Shown: positions 41,065 through 52,512 of the stretch, one piece after another
Position numbering within the stretch: position 1 is the stretch's first letter
Layout: every line of letters starts with the position of its first letter
Source: Ralstonia sp. UNC404CL21Col
Lineage (GTDB): Bacteria > Pseudomonadota > Gammaproteobacteria > Burkholderiales > Burkholderiaceae
NCBI RefSeq assembly: GCF_000620465.1
Contig: NZ_JIBE01000004.1
Coordinates: 558,001 to 622,000 of the forward strand
Direction: 5' to 3'
Length of the DNA stretch: 64,000 nucleotides
Notes under the pieces: generated by a model
What the model saw: only the letters and a program-made list of their open reading frames with translations
The model's database searches: none
What the model was told of the DNA's origin: nothing
Program-made: the position numbers and the translations under genes

Positions 41065-42156
41065 ATGAAGAATCCCGACTACAACCCCGCCAAGCCGCAC
41101 CACACGCCGGACGGATTCCGAAACCGCTATCCGCACCCGCGCCCCGACGCCGATTTCTGGCAATGGCAACGGGAGCGTCGCCGCCTGAAGCTGCCCAAGC
41201 CGCCCACGCAAGACCTCTCCTGCATCGCGCCCAACCTCGGGGCCATCCACCAACCGCCCGAAGTTCCGCAGCTCACCTGGATCGGCCACGAAACGCTGCT
41301 GCTGCAGATCGACGGGCTGAATGTGCTGACCGACCCGGTGTTCTCCAAGCGCGCCTCGCCGCTGCCGTTTGCGGGGCCGCGCCGCCATCAACCGCCAGGG
41401 CTGTCGCTCAAGCAGTTGCCGCATATCGACCTGGTGCTGATCTCGCACAACCATTACGACCACCTCGACCGCGCCAGCGTGCGTGCGCTGATGCGCCAGC
41501 CCGGCGGCGCGCCGATGTTTTTCGTGCCACTGGGCATCGACCGCTGGTTTGCGCGCAACGTGCGCGGCACACGCCTTGCCGGCGACCAACCCAACGTGCG
41601 CGCATTCGACTGGGACGACGAAGCCCGATTCGGCCCCTTCACCGCGCACTTCTGCGCCGTGCAGCACTGGTCCGCACGCGGCCTGTACGACCGCAACCGG
41701 ACGCTGTGGGGCAGCTGGGCGCTGCTGCATCCACACCTGCGCTTCTGGTTCTCGGGCGATCTGGGGTATTCGCAAGACACGCGCGACATCGGGGCGCGCT
41801 TCGGCCACTTCGATGTGGCGGCCATTGCCGTGGGCGCCTACGAGCCGCGCTGGTTCATGAAGGCGCAGCACATCGACCCGGCCGAAGCCGTGCAGGTCAT
41901 GCAAGACATCGGTGCCCGGCAGGCCGTGGGCATTCATTGGGGCACGTTTGAGCTGACGGACGAAGCGCTGGACCAGCCCATCACCGACCTGGCCCACGCG
42001 CTGAAGGCCGCCAACGTGCCCGCCGAGCGCTTCCTTCTGTTCAAGCACGGCGAGACCCGCGTGTGGGATGCCGCCGCCTCGCGGCTCGTGACCGATGTGA
42101 CCGACGTACCCAAAGAAAAAGCGCGGCCGCGAGATGACTCGCTGGCCGCGCAGTAA
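41065..42156 (+). CDS. metallo-beta-lactamase-fold hydrolase (NAPE-PLD/RomA-like)
   Basis: This 363-aa cytoplasmic protein has the MBL metal motif HNHYDHLD (residues about 131-138), a downstream His in VQHWS, and an Asp in the WFSGDLGYS strand. Together with LTWIGHETLLLQ and WGTFELTDE, these give the profile of the N-acylphosphatidylethanolamine-phospholipase-D/UlaG-like group. The substrate is unknown. It is transcribed away from the Crp/Fnr gene. Its 3' end faces the fliA terminus. Confidence 0.85.
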   Translation: MKNPDYNPAKPHHTPDGFRNRYPHPRPDADFWQWQRERRRLKLPKPPTQDLSCIAPNLGAIHQPPEVPQLTWIGHETLLLQIDGLNVLTDPVFSKRASPLPFAGPRRHQPPGLSLKQLPHIDLVLISHNHYDHLDRASVRALMRQPGGAPMFFVPLGIDRWFARNVRGTRLAGDQPNVRAFDWDDEARFGPFTAHFCAVQHWSARGLYDRNRTLWGSWALLHPHLRFWFSGDLGYSQDTRDIGARFGHFDVAAIAVGAYEPRWFMKAQHIDPAEAVQVMQDIGARQAVGIHWGTFELTDEALDQPITDLAHALKAANVPAERFLLFKHGETRVWDAAASRLVTDVTDVPKEKARPRDDSLAAQ

Positions 42157-42224
42157 GAAACTGGCAGGTCAGGCACAGACCCAGCGTCGCTCGCCATTGG
42201 CAGCGGCGCTCGGGTGATATCGGA

Positions 42225-42986
42225 TCAGGTCGGCGTCGGCAGCCATGCGCGATCGCGCAGGCGTGAGCGGATGCGGGCAATCGCCTGGCTATGGATCTGA
42301 CACACACGCGATTCCGACACGCCCATCACGGCGCCGATTTCACGCAGGTTCAGATCCTGCTCGTAGTAGAGGCTCATCATGAGCTTTTCTCGCTCGGGCA
42401 GTGCCTCGATGGCAGCCACAACCGATTCGCGCAGGTCGTGGTCCAGCAGTTGGTCCAGCGGCGTGGCGTCGTTCTCGGGGGCGCGGTTCTCGATGAAGGC
42501 GTCGGCGTCTTCGCGGTCGAAATCTTCGTAATACAGCAGCTGGCTGCCTTGCAGGTCGACCAGTTGCTTCTGGTATTCGGCCAGCGACATGCCCAGCGCT
42601 GCGGCAATCTCGGTTTCCGTGGGGGCACGGCCCTTCTGCTGCTGCAGTTTCTGGATCGCCTGCTCGATCGTGCGGGCATTGCGGCGCAGGCCGCGCGGCA
42701 GCCAGTCCGAGCCGCGCAGTTCGTCCAGGATCGCGCCGCGGATACGCTGGGCCGCGTAGAACTCGAACTGCACGCCCTGTGTTTCCTCGTAGCGCGACAG
42801 CGCATCGAGCAAGCCCATCATGCCGGCCTGGATCAGGTCGTCCAGCTCAACGCTGGCCGGCAGCTTGACCATCATCTGGTTGGCAATGCGACGCACCAGG
42901 GGTGCGTACGTGGCCATCTCGTCGGACTTGGTCTTGCGACCGGTTGCGGTGTACATATCCATGCCTGCCTTTGACGCTTCGTTCAT
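42225..42986 (-). CDS. fliA: flagellar sigma factor FliA (sigma-28)
   Basis: This 253-aa sigma-70-family factor transcribes late flagellar and chemotaxis genes. Region 2 contains LDDLIQAGMMGLLDA and FEFYAAQRIRGAILDELR. Region 3 contains GRAPTETEIAAALGM. Region 4 ends with LREIGAVMGVSESRVCQIHSQA. ATG 42986 is preceded by GAGG at six-base spacing. It lies eight bases after flhG and is the last gene of the flhA-flhF-flhG-fliA operon. Sigma-28-like promoters upstream of cheY and the first MCP are its likely targets. Confidence 0.97.
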   Translation of the reverse strand: MNEASKAGMDMYTATGRKTKSDEMATYAPLVRRIANQMMVKLPASVELDDLIQAGMMGLLDALSRYEETQGVQFEFYAAQRIRGAILDELRGSDWLPRGLRRNARTIEQAIQKLQQQKGRAPTETEIAAALGMSLAEYQKQLVDLQGSQLLYYEDFDREDADAFIENRAPENDATPLDQLLDHDLRESVVAAIEALPEREKLMMSLYYEQDLNLREIGAVMGVSESRVCQIHSQAIARIRSRLRDRAWLPTPT

Positions 42987-42994
42987 GCTGCGCC

Positions 42995-43777
42995 TCAATA
43001 AACCAATTCGGCCGCGCGTGCGGTGGCGCCGGGTGTCGCTGTCGATGCCGACATTGACGTTGCTTGCGCCGATTCATCTGCCGGCTCCTCAGCCGGTGCC
43101 CGCGCCGACATGACCACCCGTGACGGCGCACTGCCATCACCGGCTTGGGCCTCGGCGCTGGCCCAGCTCAACATTTCTTCGGCAAGCTGGCGGAAGGCCA
43201 TGGCCGAAGGCGATGCGGGAAACGCACTCGCCACGGGCTTGCCGAGCGAGAGCGCGAGTTCTACGTGCCGGTCCTCGGGGAGGTAGCCGGCGAAATCGAT
43301 CCGGGTGTTCAGGTACTGGCCCACGGTGTTGGCCAGGTTGCCGAACACGCGCACGGCGGAATCGACCGAATGCGCGCCGCACACCACGGTGCGGATGCCG
43401 GCGCCGCCTTGCAGCACGGCGGTTTTCTTGAGCAGCGTGTACGCGCTCTTGATGCCTTCCGGGCCATCCGAGAAGGTCAGCAGCACGTCGTCGCACGCTT
43501 CGGCCACGGTGCCGAGCGCCCGGGTGCCGAAATGCGCGGCCACCAGCGTCACATCCGCCGTCTCGTCGTGCTGTTCGAGCACGCCGGCCATGGCCAGCAC
43601 GGTCTGCGCGCTCACCACAGCGGTATCACGTCCCATGCCGGACAGCGCGATGCGCAGGTTGTCGACAAAGTCATCGACCTGCTCTTCCGCGCCGATCACG
43701 AGCACGCGGCGGGCAGCGGCATGACCGAGCATGCGCCGCAGCCCTGCGGCTTGATCCTTGGCGAATGGCGTCGTCAT
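42995..43777 (-). CDS. flhG: FlhG-like flagellar number regulator lacking a Walker A motif
   Basis: This 260-aa protein is placed as FlhG between flhF and fliA. The N-terminal activation motif DQAAGLRRML (residues 8-17), which in FlhG stimulates the FlhF GTPase, is intact. Where a MinD-type P-loop (KGGVGKT) should follow, it instead reads GAEEQVDDFVDNL, so ATP binding and hydrolysis are probably lost. The remainder keeps the SIMIBI-like alternation with a partner-interface-like segment. It may work only through the N-terminal helix. The start has a G-rich ribosome binding site (GGGGGCGACC). Confidence 0.8.
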   Translation of the reverse strand: MTTPFAKDQAAGLRRMLGHAAARRVLVIGAEEQVDDFVDNLRIALSGMGRDTAVVSAQTVLAMAGVLEQHDETADVTLVAAHFGTRALGTVAEACDDVLLTFSDGPEGIKSAYTLLKKTAVLQGGAGIRTVVCGAHSVDSAVRVFGNLANTVGQYLNTRIDFAGYLPEDRHVELALSLGKPVASAFPASPSAMAFRQLAEEMLSWASAEAQAGDGSAPSRVVMSARAPAEEPADESAQATSMSASTATPGATARAAELVY

Positions 43778-43791
43778 GGTCGCCCCCTTTG

Positions 43792-45695
43792 TCAGGCGAA
43801 ATCGAAAGCGGCCAGGCCGGGTTCGCGGTTGCCTGCGTTGCGTAACACCGCACCTTGCGCCACGAGCAACGATTCATCCGAATCGAGCGTGAACGACGAC
43901 TGCTCCGCACCGGCCCGGAACGAGCGGTGGATCAGCAGCTTCTTGTTCGGCACCGCAATGTCTTCCGGCACGCGCTGGCCGTACGACACGTAATGCAGCG
44001 GCAGGCGGCGGCGGATCATCACGTCCATCGCGTGGCCAACGGAAGCGGCCTCGTCGATCTTGGTCAGGATGCAGCCGGCCAGATTGGCGTCGCGGTAGGC
44101 ACCCACGACTTCATCGAGCGTCTTGCCGTTGCTGGCAGCGTTGAGCAGCAGCAGGCGCTTGATCGACGGGCCCACGGCATGCAGCATCGCCATCTGTTCG
44201 GACACGGCGCGGTCGCGCTGGCTCATGCCGATGGTGTCGATCAGCACGACGTGCTTCTCGCGCAGGTCGTTCAGCGCCAGGCTCAGGTCCTGCGCGTCCT
44301 TCACGGCATGCACCGAGACGCCCAGGATCTTGCCGTAGATGCGCAGTTGTTCATGGCCGCCGATCCGGTAGCTGTCGGTCGACAGCAGCGCCACGCGCGA
44401 TGCGCCATGGCGCAGCACGAAGCGCGCGGCCAGCTTGGCGGTCGTGGTGGTCTTGCCCACGCCGGTCGGGCCCATCAGGGCAAACACGCCGCCCTGGTCG
44501 AGCAGGCTGTTTTCATCCGACACGGTGCTCAGGTTCTTTTCAATCGCACGCTGCACAAAATCCAACGCGCCTTCGTACGTGTCGTGCTGCGGCATGTTTT
44601 CCAGCACGTAGCGCGTGAGCTGCGCCGAGAACCCTGCGTTGAGCATGGTCTGGAACAGGCGCGTACGCACCGGGTCGCCCAGCTTCACGCCCAGCGAGGC
44701 GAGGCTCGACATGGCGTCGTTCAGCGTGCTCTTGAGCGTTTCGATCTCGCCGACCATGCGGCGGGTCATCACGTCGGTCTCGGCACGGATGCTTTCCTTC
44801 ACGTCGGCCTGGATGGCCGAACGCTGCAGGCTCACGTCATCACGCGGGGCTTCGGGCTGGGCCATCGTGTCCTCCACGCGGACGAAAATATCGGACGACT
44901 TGCCTGCGTCGGCTTGCGCGTCGATACGCGCCTTCACAGGCGCTTCGGCCTTCCGCTGTTCTGCACGGAGCGTGCGTGCCTGGGCTTCCACGCGCTCGGC
45001 AAAGCTGCGCAGCGTGACCGGGCGGTCGTCCTGTTCGCGTGCCTGTTCGCGGCGTGCGGCAAAGCGGGCCGTCGATTCCATCTCCGGCTCGTCGTCTTCC
45101 ACCGTGGTACGGCGCGCGATGAACTGGGCGGTGCTGGCCATGGCCCGCTCTGCGGATTGGGCAACCTCTGCGTTGGCGCGGTCCAGCGACAGACCCGCCA
45201 GCATGCGGGTGGACGCGGCCAGCGCATCTTCTTCGCCAAACGCCACGTCGTCGTCCACGCGCGTTTGCAGCGTGCGGCCGGCCGGCTTGGCGGCCTGAGT
45301 AACCGGGGCGACCGGCGCTGCCGGTGCGTCTTCCTGTGCAGGCGCGCGGCGCGAAGCGATGAAGCGGTTGCGCAGACGGGCCAGTGCGTTGGGTGCCGGG
45401 GTCTCGGCCTGCGGGGCTTCTTCAGCAGGTGCCTGAGCGGCCGCCACGGCTGCGGTTGCAGCGGCAATCGGTGCGGGCTCGGGAATCGGGGCCGGTGCCA
45501 TCGGACGGCGCTGTGCCGCCTTGGGCGCCGACGACTGCGTGTCGACCAGCGCATCCACGTGCGAATCGGATGCCGCGATGATCTCGATGCCGCCCGGAAT
45601 GGCGCGGTTCGACAGGATCAGAGCGCCATCGCCCAGTTGGTCGCGGACCTTGCGCAGGACGTCACGCGACGTCAGTCCGGTAAATCGATGCATTT

Positions 45696-45699
<4 letters not shown>
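43792..45699 (-). CDS. flhF: flagellar placement SRP-type GTPase FlhF
   Basis: This 635-aa protein has an N-terminal B domain (MKMHRFTGLTSRDVLRKVRD), a long low-complexity Ala/Pro/Arg/Gln linker (residues about 75-290) and a C-terminal NG domain. The P-loop GPTGVGKTTTTAK lies near 405-418, with a DTIGMSQRDR switch near 480. The linker makes it longer than many homologues. It directs flagellar position and number with FlhG. GGAGG precedes ATG 45699, which overlaps the flhA stop by four bases. Confidence 0.95.
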
Positions 45700-47870
<2,171 letters not shown>

Positions 47871-48317
47871 CTTGCAGGGGGCGCCGCCAAATCGAAGACG
47901 TGAGAAAGCCGCCCAAAAGGCGGCTTTTCTCTGAAATACCCTCCCATCGGGGGGTGCGCTTCTACCCCTTCACGCCGCCAGCGGGGCCGGGGGTGCGTCG
48001 TACCAGACTTTCATACAGAATCGCGTACGCAACCAGGCTGTACCCATCCTGTCCCTCAACCGCACCCCTTTCGATACCCTCGCGCTGCAGCGGCGGCGTG
48101 GTCGTATGCGCCATGCAGCCCAGGACGCTGGGTATGGGACTTGCAAATCATCCTGAAACGCCGCCCACAAGACCCGGTTCCAGGCATCACCGCACGAAGG
48201 TGGTGCAGTGTCCGGTGCGTGGATGCACCAACCCGATCATAGGCAACGTTCAATGAAGCACCCCACCTCTGGATTACCGGACATCCATGATTGTTTGCCG
48301 GACTGGCCGTTCATCCG
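47871..48317. other. 447-bp divergent region between flhA and the YitT gene
   Basis: This region contains the hairpin at 47905-47927 and presumably the promoters of flhA (leftward) and the YitT gene (rightward). No sigma-28-like pair and no convincing small gene was seen. Confidence 0.4.
47905..47927. terminator. terminator-like hairpin upstream of flhA
   Basis: Arms AAAGCCGCC (47905-47913) and GGCGGCTTT (47919-47927) enclose loop CAAAA. On the plus strand a fourth T follows. No gene ends here: flhA and the YitT gene both point away. It may be a leftover terminator or a leader element of flhA. Confidence 0.55.
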
Positions 48318-48983
48318 ATGAGCGGCGCCATGGACCATCAGCTTCATCACGCAAGCAGCGCCGTTGCAGCAAGCCCTCCCCATGCCGCCCGACACACGAT
48401 GCTCGAAGACGTCTACGGCATGGCCGTGGGCATGATGTTCATCGTGACGGGGGTGGTGCTGCTCAGCGCAGCCGGACTCGTGACCGGTGGCATTGCCGGG
48501 ATCGCGTTGCTCGTGTCGTACGTGGCGCCGCTCTCGGTTGGCACCATTTTCACGTTGGTCAACGTGCCGTTTTTCGTGTTCGCCTATTTCGTCATGGGCC
48601 CGCGTTTTGCCATCAAGTCGACGCTGGCCAGTTGTGGGATCACCCTCCTGCTGGCGGTGACGCGGCAGGCGTTACACATCGATTTTGAGAGCCCGCTGTT
48701 TGCGGCGGTGGTGGGCGGAACGCTCAACGGCATGGGGGTGTTGGCGCTCGCCCGGCATGGCTCCGGCGTGGGTGGCACGGGCGTTCTGACGCTCTGGCTG
48801 CAGCGCACGCGGGGGATCAATGCGGGGATCGTGCAGGTGGCCATCGACTCGATGATTCTGCTGACATCGCTCCTGGTGATTCCGACCGGCCGTGTGGGCT
48901 GGTCGGCGCTGAGTGCAGTTGCCATGAGCGCGATGGTGATCGCGTGGCACCGCCCGGGTCGATATAACGTCGTGGTGCGGTAG
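48318..48983 (+). CDS. YitT-family membrane protein
   Basis: This 221-aa inner-membrane protein has about six hydrophobic helices after a short His/Ala-rich N-terminus. The VTGGIAGIALLVSYV and VNVPFFVFAYFVMG segments and the short-loop layout match YitT/DUF161 proteins, with the C-terminal cytoplasmic domain largely missing. Function is unknown; transport has been suggested for the family. ATG 48318 is tentative because neither it nor ATG 48330 has a clear ribosome binding site. It is transcribed opposite to the flagellar genes on both sides. Confidence 0.75.
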   Translation: MSGAMDHQLHHASSAVAASPPHAARHTMLEDVYGMAVGMMFIVTGVVLLSAAGLVTGGIAGIALLVSYVAPLSVGTIFTLVNVPFFVFAYFVMGPRFAIKSTLASCGITLLLAVTRQALHIDFESPLFAAVVGGTLNGMGVLALARHGSGVGGTGVLTLWLQRTRGINAGIVQVAIDSMILLTSLLVIPTGRVGWSALSAVAMSAMVIAWHRPGRYNVVVR

Positions 48984-49041
48984 CGGCAGTCGGGGCCTCA
49001 CCGGCGAAAGCGTCTGCATCAACGTTGGGATTGCCGATCCG

Positions 49042-50217
49042 TCAGGCGTTACCGGTGACGTCGTCATCGGCGTCGTCCGCGCCGGGCTGCGGCCCCGGGT
49101 CCATATCGGCGGGCACCGGGAGGTCGGTCGGGCGCACCGGCACACGGCCGCCCACCTGGTGCAGGCGGCGCAGCTGATAGACATAGGCGAGCACTTCGGC
49201 CACGGCGGCGTACAGCGCTTCGGGAATCTGGTGACCGATCTCGGTATGGCGGTACAGCGCACGGGCCAGCGGGGGCGCTTCCAGAATGGGAATCTTGTGC
49301 TCCGTCCCCAGCTCCCGAATCTTGGCTGCGACCATGTCGGCGCCCTTGGCCAGCACGCGCGGCGCGCCGCCTTCCTTCTCGGAATAGCGCAGCGCGACGG
49401 CGTAGTGCGTCGGGTTGGTGACGATCACATCGGCCTTGGGCACGTCGGCCATCATGCGGCGCTGGGCAGCTTGGCGCTGCAGGTTGCGGATGCGGCCCTT
49501 GACGTGCGGATCGCCTTCGGACTCGCGGTGCTCCTTGCGCACTTCTTCCTTGGTCATGCGGTGCTTGCGCGCGTATTGCCACAACGACAGCGGCACATCC
49601 ACGGCCGCCACCAGCATCATCACCGCCGCCATGCAGAGGAAGGCCACGCCGGCCACGTGCAGGGTGTCGCGCATGGCCACGCCCAGGTCCTGCTGCGGCA
49701 GTTCGATCAGGTCGCCCCGGTAATACCGGACGAGCAGCCAGCCCACGCCGGCAATCAGGAACAGCTTGATCAGCAGGCGGGGCAGCTCCATCAGCCCCTC
49801 CAGCGAAAACATGCGCGTCAGCCCCTGCAGCTTGAACAGGCGCGAAATATCGGGGGCCAGCGGCTTGAACGAAATGGCCCCGCGCGTGAGCGCCAGCGGC
49901 GACAGCGCGGCAATCACGAGCATCAGCATCAGCCCGCCCAGCACCAGGGCGAGCGGCATGAACTGGCCCGTGACGTAGTTCCACTGGTCCTGCCCGCTCG
50001 TGTAGTTGTAGCGGTGGAATTCCAGGCAGCGCGCCAGAAACGACGATGCGGCCCGCACGATCGAGTCGCCCATCACCCACAAACCGCCCGCGGACACCGC
50101 CGTGAGGGCGAACGAAGCCAGTTCCCGTGATCTGGGAACGTCGCCTTCCTCGCGCGCCTGCTCGAGGCGCCTCGGAGAGGCTGGTTCGGTTTTTTCGAGA
50201 TCGCTGTCGTCGGACAT
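49042..50217 (-). CDS. flhB: flagellar export switch protein FlhB
   Basis: This 391-aa homologue of SctU has four transmembrane helices (residues about 30-215). Its cytoplasmic domain has an intact autocleavage motif NPTH (N268-H271, within VIVTNPTHYAVALRY). The C-terminal tail beyond about residue 355 is Pro/Asp-rich. It controls the switch from rod-hook to filament export. It stands alone between two plus-strand units rather than adjoining flhA. A hairpin lies in its leader at 50314-50339. Confidence 0.96.
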   Translation of the reverse strand: MSDDSDLEKTEPASPRRLEQAREEGDVPRSRELASFALTAVSAGGLWVMGDSIVRAASSFLARCLEFHRYNYTSGQDQWNYVTGQFMPLALVLGGLMLMLVIAALSPLALTRGAISFKPLAPDISRLFKLQGLTRMFSLEGLMELPRLLIKLFLIAGVGWLLVRYYRGDLIELPQQDLGVAMRDTLHVAGVAFLCMAAVMMLVAAVDVPLSLWQYARKHRMTKEEVRKEHRESEGDPHVKGRIRNLQRQAAQRRMMADVPKADVIVTNPTHYAVALRYSEKEGGAPRVLAKGADMVAAKIRELGTEHKIPILEAPPLARALYRHTEIGHQIPEALYAAVAEVLAYVYQLRRLHQVGGRVPVRPTDLPVPADMDPGPQPGADDADDDVTGNA

Positions 50218-50538
50218 GCCGGGATGCGAGGGGTGACGGGGGTGGAATGAACAGCATCGGCCCCATGGCCGACCCTTGCATTATTCCGGCACCCCCGTCT
50301 GGTCGAAGCGTGGAAAAAGCCGCCCCGGAGCGGGTTTTTCGATGAAATGGCGCTGGCTGCGGCGCAAACGCCGTCCATTCAGAGCTGACGTGGGGTTCGC
50401 AATGGCGCGGCAACGGCCTGCCGACCGGCAAGACGCCTGTCCGTCATATCGACCTGCGGAAAACTTCGTCGCCTTATGCAGGCGGCGTCCATAGCATGAC
50501 CCGTTCTCCAAACCAGAATGCAGAACGGATCAACCGTC
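50218..50538. other. 321-bp divergent region between flhB and the sulfatase gene
   Basis: This region should hold the promoters for flhB (leftward) and the sulfatase operon (rightward). A GCCGATGC sequence read toward flhB (near 50255-50262) lacks a TAAA-like partner at the right distance, so it is not called a promoter. The only clear structure is the hairpin at 50314-50339. Confidence 0.4.
50314..50339 (-). terminator. terminator-like hairpin upstream of flhB
   Basis: Arms AAAAA-G-CCGC and GCGG-G-TTTTT (one G:G mismatch) enclose a six-base loop, giving a U-run on either strand. No minus-strand gene currently ends immediately upstream. It may be an old terminator separated from its gene by the inserted sulfatase unit. 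Confidence 0.5.
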
Positions 50539-52512
50539 ATGTCGCCCGATCGAGCCAACTCCCCTGCCTTGCCCTTGCGCCAGCGCATGCTGGCGGCCCT
50601 GCTCGCCACCGCCCTTGCCACGCTCAGTGCGTGCGGCAGCGATTCGCCGCCCGGCACGTCCACGGCCGGCACCGACAACAGCACACCGGACACGCCGGCC
50701 CGCAAGCCGAACATCCTGTACATCATGGCCGACGACCTCGGCTATTCCGACATCCATGCCATGGGCGGCGAGATCGACACGCCCAACCTCGACGCGCTGG
50801 TGCAGTCGGGCCGGCTGCTGACCAACCACCACGCGGGCACCGTCTGCGCCATCACGCGCGCGATGCTCATCTCGGGCACCGACCACCACCTGGTGGGCGA
50901 AGGCACCATGGGTGCGCCCAACGATGAGCGCGCCGGGCTGCCCGGCTACGAGGGCTATCTGAACGACCGCTCGCTGTCGGTCGCGCAACTGCTGAAGGAC
51001 GGCGGTTATCACACCTACATGGCCGGTAAATGGCACCTGGGCAACGGCATTGCGGGCAGCGCCGCCAACCTGGGCAAGACGCCTGACCAGTGGGGTTTCG
51101 AGCGCTCGTATGCGCTGCTGCCGGGTGCGGCCAGCAACCACTTCGGCCATGAAAACGCCAACGCCAGGAACTACACGGAAGACGGCGCCTATGTGCAACC
51201 GGGCCAGCCAGGGCAACCGGGCGGCGCGGGAGGCAGCCCGGCAGTGTTCTATTCGACGGATTTCTACACGCAGAAGCTGATCAGCTACATCGACTCGCAC
51301 AAGGGCGACGGCAAGCCGTTCTTTGCCTATGCGGCCTACACCTCGCCGCACTGGCCGCTGCAGGTGCCGGACCCGTGGCTGCACAAATATGCCGGCCGCT
51401 ATGACGCGGGCTACGACGTCATCCGCGATGCGCGCATCGCGCGGCAGAAGGCGCTGGGCATCATTCCGGCCGATTTCACGCCGTTTGCCGGGCTGCCCGG
51501 CACGACCACGCGTTCGGCCGCATCGCCCAACAACGGCACCGCCAATGCGCGCTACATCAACGCCAACCACGGCCCCGCGCAGGGCTATACCGACTACGGC
51601 CCCGGCTACGTCAACAAGAAGTGGAGCGACCTCACGCCGCTGGAGCGCAAGGCGCAGGCGCGCTACATGGAGATCTACGCCGGCATGGTCGAGAACCTCG
51701 ACTACAACATCGGCCTGTTGATCCAGCACCTGAAAGACATTGGCGAGTACGACAACACCTTCATCATGTTCCAGTCGGACAACGGCGCTGAAGGCTGGCC
51801 GATCGACTCCGGCGCCGACCCGAAGGCCACCGATGAAGCCAACGCCACCGAGCCGGTCTACTCCAGGCTCGGCACCGATAACGGCCTGGCCAACGCGCAG
51901 CGCCTGCAATACGGACTGCGCTGGGCCGAGGTGAGCGCCACGCCGTTCAACCTGGTCAAGGGCCATGCGGCCGAAGGCGGTGTCTCGGTGCCGGCCATCG
52001 TGCGCCTGCCGGGCCAGACCCAGGCGCTGCCACCCATCACGCGCTTCACGCATGTGACCGACAACACCGCCACCTTCCTGGCCTTGGCCGGCATTACGCC
52101 GCCCAGCACACCTGCGCAGCCGGCCGTGGACGGCAACGGTGTGGACCAGAACAAAGGCAAGGTGCAATACGGCAGCCGCGCGGTGTATCCGGTGACGGGC
52201 GTGTCGCTGCTGGCGTCGATCCGGCAATCTGCCGATGCGGGGCCCATCCACACGCAGCCCTTTGGCGACGAGTCGTACGGCCGCGCCTATCTGCGCAGCG
52301 CAGACGGCCGCTGGAAGGCGCTGTGGACCGAACCGCCGCTGGGTGCGGCCGACGGCCACTGGCAGCTCTTCGACATTGCCAGCGACCGTGGCGAGACCAA
52401 CGATGTCTCTGCGCAGCACCCTGACGTGGCCGCCACGCTGTACCAGCAATGGCAGGACTACATGCGCAGCGTTGGCGGTGTAGAGCCGCTGCGCCCACGC
52501 GGGTTCTACTGA
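50539..52512 (+). CDS. lipoprotein sulfatase (type I, formylglycine-dependent) with atypical CAITR motif
   Basis: This 657-aa alkaline-phosphatase-superfamily sulfatase has a lipobox (TLSAC, about residue 34), so it should be membrane-anchored in the periplasm. Metal-site Asp residues lie in ILYIMADDLGYSD. The nucleophile region is HHAGTVC103-A-I-T-R-AMLISGTDHH. Canonical sulfatases have C-x-P/A-x-R; here the third position is Ile. AGKWHLG and a later FQSDNGAEGWP complete the active-site pattern. The substrate is unknown, though the long C-terminal part resembles arylsulfatases. ATG 50539 has GGAT nine bases upstream. The stop overlaps the next gene's start (TGATG). Confidence 0.88.
   Translation: MSPDRANSPALPLRQRMLAALLATALATLSACGSDSPPGTSTAGTDNSTPDTPARKPNILYIMADDLGYSDIHAMGGEIDTPNLDALVQSGRLLTNHHAGTVCAITRAMLISGTDHHLVGEGTMGAPNDERAGLPGYEGYLNDRSLSVAQLLKDGGYHTYMAGKWHLGNGIAGSAANLGKTPDQWGFERSYALLPGAASNHFGHENANARNYTEDGAYVQPGQPGQPGGAGGSPAVFYSTDFYTQKLISYIDSHKGDGKPFFAYAAYTSPHWPLQVPDPWLHKYAGRYDAGYDVIRDARIARQKALGIIPADFTPFAGLPGTTTRSAASPNNGTANARYINANHGPAQGYTDYGPGYVNKKWSDLTPLERKAQARYMEIYAGMVENLDYNIGLLIQHLKDIGEYDNTFIMFQSDNGAEGWPIDSGADPKATDEANATEPVYSRLGTDNGLANAQRLQYGLRWAEVSATPFNLVKGHAAEGGVSVPAIVRLPGQTQALPPITRFTHVTDNTATFLALAGITPPSTPAQPAVDGNGVDQNKGKVQYGSRAVYPVTGVSLLASIRQSADAGPIHTQPFGDESYGRAYLRSADGRWKALWTEPPLGAADGHWQLFDIASDRGETNDVSAQHPDVAATLYQQWQDYMRSVGGVEPLRPRGFY

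Noticed and set aside
50255-50262. Possible sigma-28 promoter upstream of flhB (GCCGATGC)
   Set aside because: No TAAA-like element lies 15 bases upstream, and the last two bases differ from consensus.
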